A DNA stretch of 64,000 bases from assembly GCA_002440745.1 (NCBI GenBank), contig DJVB01000066.1, positions 17,924 through 81,923 of the forward strand. Reading direction: 5' to 3'. Origin of the DNA: Bacteroidales bacterium UBA6267. Lineage in GTDB: Bacteria > Bacteroidota > Bacteroidia > Bacteroidales > UBA1556. Positions within the stretch are counted from its first letter, which is position 1. The number at the start of each line of letters is the position of its first letter. The notes beneath the pieces were generated by a model that was not told the origin of the DNA, did no database searches, and saw only the letters and a list, made by a program, of their open reading frames with translations. Positions 59,378 to 64,000 of this stretch are shown piece after piece. A program made the translations under genes and the position numbers.

Positions 59378-60346
59378 TTATACTTTTCTATTAGTTAATT
59401 TAGTGGTAATTTCCTCTAACATACTTCTCTTCAACGGATTAAGCTGCAAAGCATTTAAAAAATTATCGGCCATATTCTTATATTGCTCTATCATAAATTC
59501 CGTTTCCGGTTTGATGTTTAACTGATTAAACAATTCAAGAACCCTACTGACTTTTTGCTCAGGATTAGTCAAATTAAAAGCCAGATCGAGTTCTATTTTA
59601 GTTGCTGCATCAGCTTTTTCATAAGCTTTTATGTAGAGAAAAGTTTTTTTATTCGTAACAATGTCATTTCCAGTTTTCTTTCCAAAAACTTTTTCGTCAC
59701 CGAAAGTATCTAAAAGGTCGTCCATTAATTGAAAAGAAATTCCCAAATTGATACCATATTCATAAAGTTTTTTCCGATCAGCTAAAGGAGCTTTAGCGGC
59801 AATTGCACCGGCTTCAAGACTACCGGCAATAAGCACTGCAGTTTTTAAGCGAATCATGTCGATATACTCCTCAATACCTACAATTGTCCGTTGTTCAAAG
59901 TCCATATCAAGCTGTTGTCCTTCGCAAACTTCTCGGGCAGTTTTGTTGAAAAGATGCAAAATATCGATTAATATATCCGGATGTGACTTACAAATATGTT
60001 CATAAGCTATCACAAACATGGTGTCGCCTGAGAGGATAGCGGTATTAGGACCATATTTCTTGAAAACCGTTGGGAATCCTCGCCTGATGGGAGCATTGTC
60101 CATAATATCATCGTGAAGTAGCGTGAAATTATGGAATATTTCGATGCCGAGAGCTGCCGGCATAGCATCTTCGATTCGACCATCAAAAAGCTGATTTCCA
60201 ATGAGAACCATCAATGGCCTCAACCGCTTGCCGCCTTGCGACATGGCATAATCAATAGGTTGATACAAATTCTCCGGATTACGGTCGATTTGTAAATTAT
60301 TGAAGAGTTCTACAACCTTATTTTGTAATTGTTCAATTGACTGCAT
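59378..60346 (-). CDS. Polyprenyl (short- to medium-chain) diphosphate synthase
   Basis: 322 residues. All class I trans-prenyltransferase motifs are present: GGKRLRP (38-44), first Asp-rich motif DDIMD (D79-D83) followed by RRG, GDTMF (107-111), KTA (168-170), and second motif DDLLD (209-213). The first motif is DDxxD, without the two-residue insertion found in E. coli-type FPP synthase, and Phe lies five residues before the first Asp. Chain length (C15, C20 or longer) is therefore not settled. It extends isopentenyl diphosphate onto an allylic primer for quinone or cell-wall carrier synthesis. Likely operon with the DUF4294 gene. Confidence 0.93.
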   Translation of the reverse strand: MQSIEQLQNKVVELFNNLQIDRNPENLYQPIDYAMSQGGKRLRPLMVLIGNQLFDGRIEDAMPAALGIEIFHNFTLLHDDIMDNAPIRRGFPTVFKKYGPNTAILSGDTMFVIAYEHICKSHPDILIDILHLFNKTAREVCEGQQLDMDFEQRTIVGIEEYIDMIRLKTAVLIAGSLEAGAIAAKAPLADRKKLYEYGINLGISFQLMDDLLDTFGDEKVFGKKTGNDIVTNKKTFLYIKAYEKADAATKIELDLAFNLTNPEQKVSRVLELFNQLNIKPETEFMIEQYKNMADNFLNALQLNPLKRSMLEEITTKLTNRKV

Positions 60347-60412
60347 AACTAGTTGTTTAATCTTTACAAAGATGAGAATTTTTTTTAAATCTATACTTTT
60401 TCTGTAGAAAAT

Positions 60413-61336
60413 TTAGTCAGAAAGTGGCTTACCAAACTGAATTGTCCATCCTAAACCTATTGTTTGATAGGCATAGTCGTGAATACCTTTTTGCAAAATT
60501 AAATGATAGTTAATAGTTCGATTATTGGTTTCAATTCTAAAATTCAGGATAGAAGGTCGATCACCGTTATTGAGGTAGCCGAGATAACCATTTAATTCTA
60601 AGTGAGCCTTAAAAAAAACATGATTCCATTGAGCACCGGCACCATAAAGCACGCAGTCGTTTTGATTATGAAGGAAGTCCCAAGTTTGGTAGGCATAGAA
60701 TCCCAAATGGCCATAAAACCTAAAAGGGCGAATGTCTTTGTTCAATTTGCCACCAAAGAATTTTCCAAAAGAAACGGACAAAAAATAGCCCGGAGCATCG
60801 GTATATCGAGCATATTCTAAACCGGTTCCGGAAGCTGTTTTGAAATAAGCAGAAGCCAAAATATCCACACCATGTTTTTCTTCGTTAAGGAGTTGGAAAT
60901 TAGTACCGAACCAAAAGTCGCCACCTTCAACACCTGAGGCATCGATATGACGGACAAAGCGCTGATGCCGAGTAGCTGAGTCCATTTCAAAATATTCGAC
61001 AGGCACAATATGAATATGAAAATCGACATTTTTTGCCAAAGGGATATGCAGGGCTGTGAAAACATCTAGGGTGCGGTCGCCTTTAGAATAATGAAATTCA
61101 GGACGAAACTCAAGCCTAAATTGATTAATAATCAGGGCTTTGTTCATGATTGGAGGCAAAAGAGCATTAGGGCCAAACCATGCAGCAGAAGTTTTCAAAT
61201 AACTCGTCCATGGGGAAACGCCATCATAATTATGGGTTTTATTCCACCAGGCATAATCTTCAAAGTCACCTGCGAACAAGGAAGATTTTGTGCTAAGAAA
61301 AATCAGAATAGATAGTATTTTAATAAGACGTTTCAT
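60413..61336 (-). CDS. Small outer-membrane beta-barrel-like protein
   Basis: 307 residues with a signal peptide (about 1-22, ending KSSLFAG). The mature part alternates aromatic-rich strands and polar turns typical of a beta-barrel: LIINQFRLEFRPEFHYS, GHLGFYAYQTW, FFKAHLELNGYLGYL and a C-terminal YQTIGLGWTIQFGK strand. I recognise no named family. It is 66 bases upstream of the polyprenyl synthetase gene and 75 bases downstream of the TonB-dependent receptor, from which it is separated by a terminator. Confidence 0.82.
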   Translation of the reverse strand: MKRLIKILSILIFLSTKSSLFAGDFEDYAWWNKTHNYDGVSPWTSYLKTSAAWFGPNALLPPIMNKALIINQFRLEFRPEFHYSKGDRTLDVFTALHIPLAKNVDFHIHIVPVEYFEMDSATRHQRFVRHIDASGVEGGDFWFGTNFQLLNEEKHGVDILASAYFKTASGTGLEYARYTDAPGYFLSVSFGKFFGGKLNKDIRPFRFYGHLGFYAYQTWDFLHNQNDCVLYGAGAQWNHVFFKAHLELNGYLGYLNNGDRPSILNFRIETNNRTINYHLILQKGIHDYAYQTIGLGWTIQFGKPLSD

Positions 61337-61363
61337 GCTGCAAATATGGGATTTTTTTCACAA

Positions 61364-61394
61364 AAAAAGGAGCCCCGAAATGAGGCTCCTTTTT
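61364..61394 (-). terminator. Terminator of the TonB-dependent receptor gene
   Basis: An 11-bp perfect stem (61364-61374 with 61384-61394, 9-base loop) is flanked by A and T runs, giving a T-tract on the minus strand. It lies 18 bases beyond the stop at 61412. Confidence 0.9.
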
Positions 61395-61411
61395 GGGAAA
61401 ATTAAAGAAGA

Positions 61412-63985
61412 TTATTTGAAAGCCACTCTCAAACCAACATTGAAAGTTCTTGGCAAACCAATATAAACTTCAGCACTATTTGCAGTATGACTATATTGAT
61501 TATTAGCTCCATAGAAACCATTATAAGAACTATTATCAGTAGCGTCAGAAACGTACATTTCGTCAAGAATATTAAAAACGTGAGCAAAAACTTCTAAACC
61601 AACTCTACCTTTAAGAGGTAATTTATAGTTGGCATGGAAATCGAACAAACCGTAAGAAGGAACTTCCCAAACTTGCAAACGGTCATTTGCGTTGGTTCGG
61701 CTAAATGGATCCCAGTTAGCATAGAAGTTGGTATTATAACGATATATTCCTTGCAATTGTAGGCCTTTGATTGGATATAAATCAATCCAGAAAGCCATTT
61801 GAGTTTGTGGAGCATCACCCACTTTCAAACCTTTGATATAGAAATTATAATCTACGTCATTAGCATTATTACCTGTATAATCTTTATACTGACCACTAAC
61901 ATCATTTGTATAAGTCCAGTTTCCGGTTGAGACAATAGCACCAAAACCTACGATTGGATTAAGTCTTTGTTTGGCTTCTACTTCAATACCATGATGAAGT
62001 TGATTTACACCTTTAATAAAGATAATACCTTCAGTTCCGTCTTCTAAATTCACTGATCTGGTATAAGCTCTATCAGTCCATTTAGTATAATAATAGTTCA
62101 CATTAAGTTTGAAGCTACCATCGTTAGATGTATAGTTTTCTCCAATTTCGAAAGAGTTGAAGACTTCGTTATTTGGTTCAGCGGATAAGGCACCGGATCC
62201 GTCGTCAATTACGTTGTCAAAAATTGGCACTTTTTGAACATAACCATAGTTACCATAGATTGAAAGTTGCTCAGTTGGGCGATAAGAAAGACCACCTTTT
62301 GCTTGAAAACTACTAATCCAATCAGATTCTGTGAAAAGCTCACTAACACCATCAGTTGCTTTAGTAAAATGATCAGTAAAGGTATATTTGATACGGCTAT
62401 AACCTACAGTTGCATAAGCAGTTACCTTTTCCATAGTGTATTCACCTTGACCAAAGAAACCTAACCAATCCACAGTATTGGTATTCCAATAAGCAACTTT
62501 ATCGCCTAATTTTTTATTGTACTGTTCACCGGACTCAAATTCATTAAAAGGACTCCAAAAGAATTTACCACCAAGAAGGTCACGAACTTCGCGGAAGTGT
62601 TCAATTTGTGCTGTACGCCAGTCCACACCAACCTGTGCTTTAAAGTTCTCAGAGATATCAATTTTTACGCGTGAAATAGCGCCGATTGTCCATTGATTAT
62701 TGACACTGTTACGAAGAATCCCCCATGCTGTATCTGTGGTTGAATTATTAGCAATAGTTTTATCATAGTCAATGATACGAGAAGGTTCGGAAGCGTAATC
62801 CCATTTAATTCCTCCTAATTTTTTATTGCTTGCATCATAAGTATCTAAAGTTCCTGATCCACCACCAGTTCCACCAGAGTAATAAACTGTTGTAAATTGA
62901 GTGATTCGTGAGTTCCATTGAGCATACCAGTTTAAATTGGCAATTGGCTTATGGTAGTAATTTTCTCTTTCGTTGATGAAATCCGAAGCATGACGATCGC
63001 GTTCTTTGCCATTCCACCACTGCTTGCCCTCGTAAGAAGAACTAACATTAGACCAGTTTTCGTTGTATAAACGACCACTTTCAGACTCTTTAAACTTTGT
63101 AGTTGCAGAGTCAGCACCAATTTCTTTAGCATAATCGTGGCTATAAGCAGCTACGTTTTGTTTATAGATGTTTTGTCCGTGACGCTGAGGAGCACCAAGA
63201 GCATAAACTTCTAAGCGGTGATTCTTGTTGACATTATAGCTTGCACCAAAATAATAAGCCCAAGCATCAGTCCATGTTCCGTCAACTACGCCTTCACCCA
63301 CTTTACGAACAACAGCAGCACTTACGGCATATTTTCCATTGATTAAACCGGTATGACCAGTGATTGTCGATTTCATAAAATTGCCACTACCATACTCAAA
63401 TTTTCCGGAAACACCGGCTTCATTTTCAGCAGGAGAAGTGATGATGTTCATTGTACCTCCAATGGAAGGAGTTGCAAGGTTAACGGCACTCAAACCACGT
63501 TGCATTTGGATGGAAGAAGTAGCATCTGCGATACCGTCCCAGTTTGACCAGTAAACCCAACCGTTTTCCATATCGTTGACAGGCACACCATTAATCATAA
63601 TGGCTACGTTGCGTTGGTCAAAACCACGAACATTGATACGAGCATCACCTGATCCACCGCCGTTTGCTGAAGCGTAAACAGAAGGAGTGCTGTTCATGAC
63701 CAATGGAAGGTCTTGAGAGCCCAATTGCAGTTGAAGCTGCTTTTGGTCCACATTGCTAAAAGCCACCGGAGTCTCGCGTTCGCGGGCACGGTCGGCAATT
63801 ACGTTAATACCACCTAAACCAAAACTGCTTGGAGTAAGTTTTAAATTTCCCAATCGAACATCCTTGCCATTCTCAACAGTAACTGATTGAGATAGGGTCT
63901 CATAACCAATATATGAGATTTCAATGGTTACGGAACCGGCATCAGAACTAAGCGAAAAAAATCCGCTTTCATCTGTAGGGGGGTT
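61412..63985 (-). CDS. TonB-dependent outer-membrane receptor, 5' end missing
   Basis: The frame runs open from an in-frame TAG at 63986-63988 to the stop at 61412 (858 codons). A plug domain is clear (QDLPLVMNSTPSVYASANGG, ARINVRGFDQRNVAIMINGV, VNLATPSIGGTMNIITSP), followed by a 22-strand-type barrel ending in RTFNVGLRVAFK. Ahead of the plug lies the tail of a carboxypeptidase-regulatory-like domain (TDESGFFSL, TIEISYIGYE), so the real gene starts further upstream and a signal peptide is missing. A run of six G at 63978-63983 next to the TAG suggests a frameshift or low-quality sequence at the edge. It imports an unidentified ligand (metal chelate, peptide or glycan) using TonB energy. No SusD partner is visible downstream. 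Confidence 0.9.
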   Translation of the reverse strand, partial: NPPTDESGFFSLSSDAGSVTIEISYIGYETLSQSVTVENGKDVRLGNLKLTPSSFGLGGINVIADRARERETPVAFSNVDQKQLQLQLGSQDLPLVMNSTPSVYASANGGGSGDARINVRGFDQRNVAIMINGVPVNDMENGWVYWSNWDGIADATSSIQMQRGLSAVNLATPSIGGTMNIITSPAENEAGVSGKFEYGSGNFMKSTITGHTGLINGKYAVSAAVVRKVGEGVVDGTWTDAWAYYFGASYNVNKNHRLEVYALGAPQRHGQNIYKQNVAAYSHDYAKEIGADSATTKFKESESGRLYNENWSNVSSSYEGKQWWNGKERDRHASDFINERENYYHKPIANLNWYAQWNSRITQFTTVYYSGGTGGGSGTLDTYDASNKKLGGIKWDYASEPSRIIDYDKTIANNSTTDTAWGILRNSVNNQWTIGAISRVKIDISENFKAQVGVDWRTAQIEHFREVRDLLGGKFFWSPFNEFESGEQYNKKLGDKVAYWNTNTVDWLGFFGQGEYTMEKVTAYATVGYSRIKYTFTDHFTKATDGVSELFTESDWISSFQAKGGLSYRPTEQLSIYGNYGYVQKVPIFDNVIDDGSGALSAEPNNEVFNSFEIGENYTSNDGSFKLNVNYYYTKWTDRAYTRSVNLEDGTEGIIFIKGVNQLHHGIEVEAKQRLNPIVGFGAIVSTGNWTYTNDVSGQYKDYTGNNANDVDYNFYIKGLKVGDAPQTQMAFWIDLYPIKGLQLQGIYRYNTNFYANWDPFSRTNANDRLQVWEVPSYGLFDFHANYKLPLKGRVGLEVFAHVFNILDEMYVSDATDNSSYNGFYGANNQYSHTANSAEVYIGLPRTFNVGLRVAFK

Positions 63986-64000
63986 CTAAAAATTCATTTT

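Noticed and set aside
1..64000. tRNA, rRNA, prophage or transposase genes
   Set aside because: None was recognised on either strand; absence was judged by eye and short or divergent tRNA genes in gaps cannot be fully excluded.

Overview
The window is AT-rich DNA from a member of the Bacteroidota (Bacteroidetes). Evidence: at least five proteins end in a type IX secretion system (T9SS) type A sorting domain. Several genes are preceded by the Bacteroidetes promoter hexamer TAnnTTTG, in the best cases with TTG 19-21 bases upstream. There is a SusC-like TonB-dependent receptor, a Bacteroidetes-type ribosomal order rpsF-rpsR-rplI without ssb, and an alpha2-type glycyl-tRNA synthetase. No rRNA, tRNA, CRISPR array, prophage or transposase gene was seen. 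Species and genus cannot be named from the sequence alone.

Region 1 (1-37571) is a surface-protein block. Four large exported proteins read leftward: a cut-off protein of more than 2,166 residues (1-6500), a 2,524-residue protein (8532-16106), a 5,403-residue protein (16315-32526) and a 628-residue protein (32888-34774). An 838-residue Asp-box propeller protein reads rightward (35055-37571). The giants are mosaics of parallel beta-helix, Ig/PKD-like, FN3-like, CARDB-like and MAM/jelly-roll modules. A two-component pair (histidine kinase 7256-8374, LuxR-type regulator 6599-7246) sits between two of them and is a reasonable candidate for controlling them.

Region 2 (37572-49943) is mostly housekeeping. 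It holds a candidate orphan small RNA with its own promoter and terminator (about 37678-37816), an aspartase carrying an N-terminal cyclic-nucleotide-binding-like domain, dnaB with a downstream exported protein, rpsF-rpsR-rplI, a TrmH-type RNA methyltransferase, a flavodoxin-like protein, a 210-bp MITE-like element, a saccharopine dehydrogenase-like gene, a T9SS-sorted protein and kdsA.

Region 3 (49128-64000) starts with a tight leftward five-gene unit: hydrolase, lipoprotein, outer-membrane protein, kdsA, T9SS protein. Next come a perfect 82-bp tandem duplication abutting a ZIP metal transporter, a possibly leaderless glyS, a DUF423 membrane protein, a tandem-rhodanese lipoprotein, a polyprenyl synthetase/DUF4294 pair, a small outer-membrane protein and a TonB-dependent receptor whose 5' end is lost or frame-shifted at the window edge.

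The most unusual points are: a whole adhesion domain inserted inside an Ig-like domain of the first giant; phased cysteines that predict inter-domain disulfides along the FN3 array of the 5,403-residue protein; seven regular 240-residue three-domain cassettes in the same protein; the aspartase fusion; and the orphan structured RNA.
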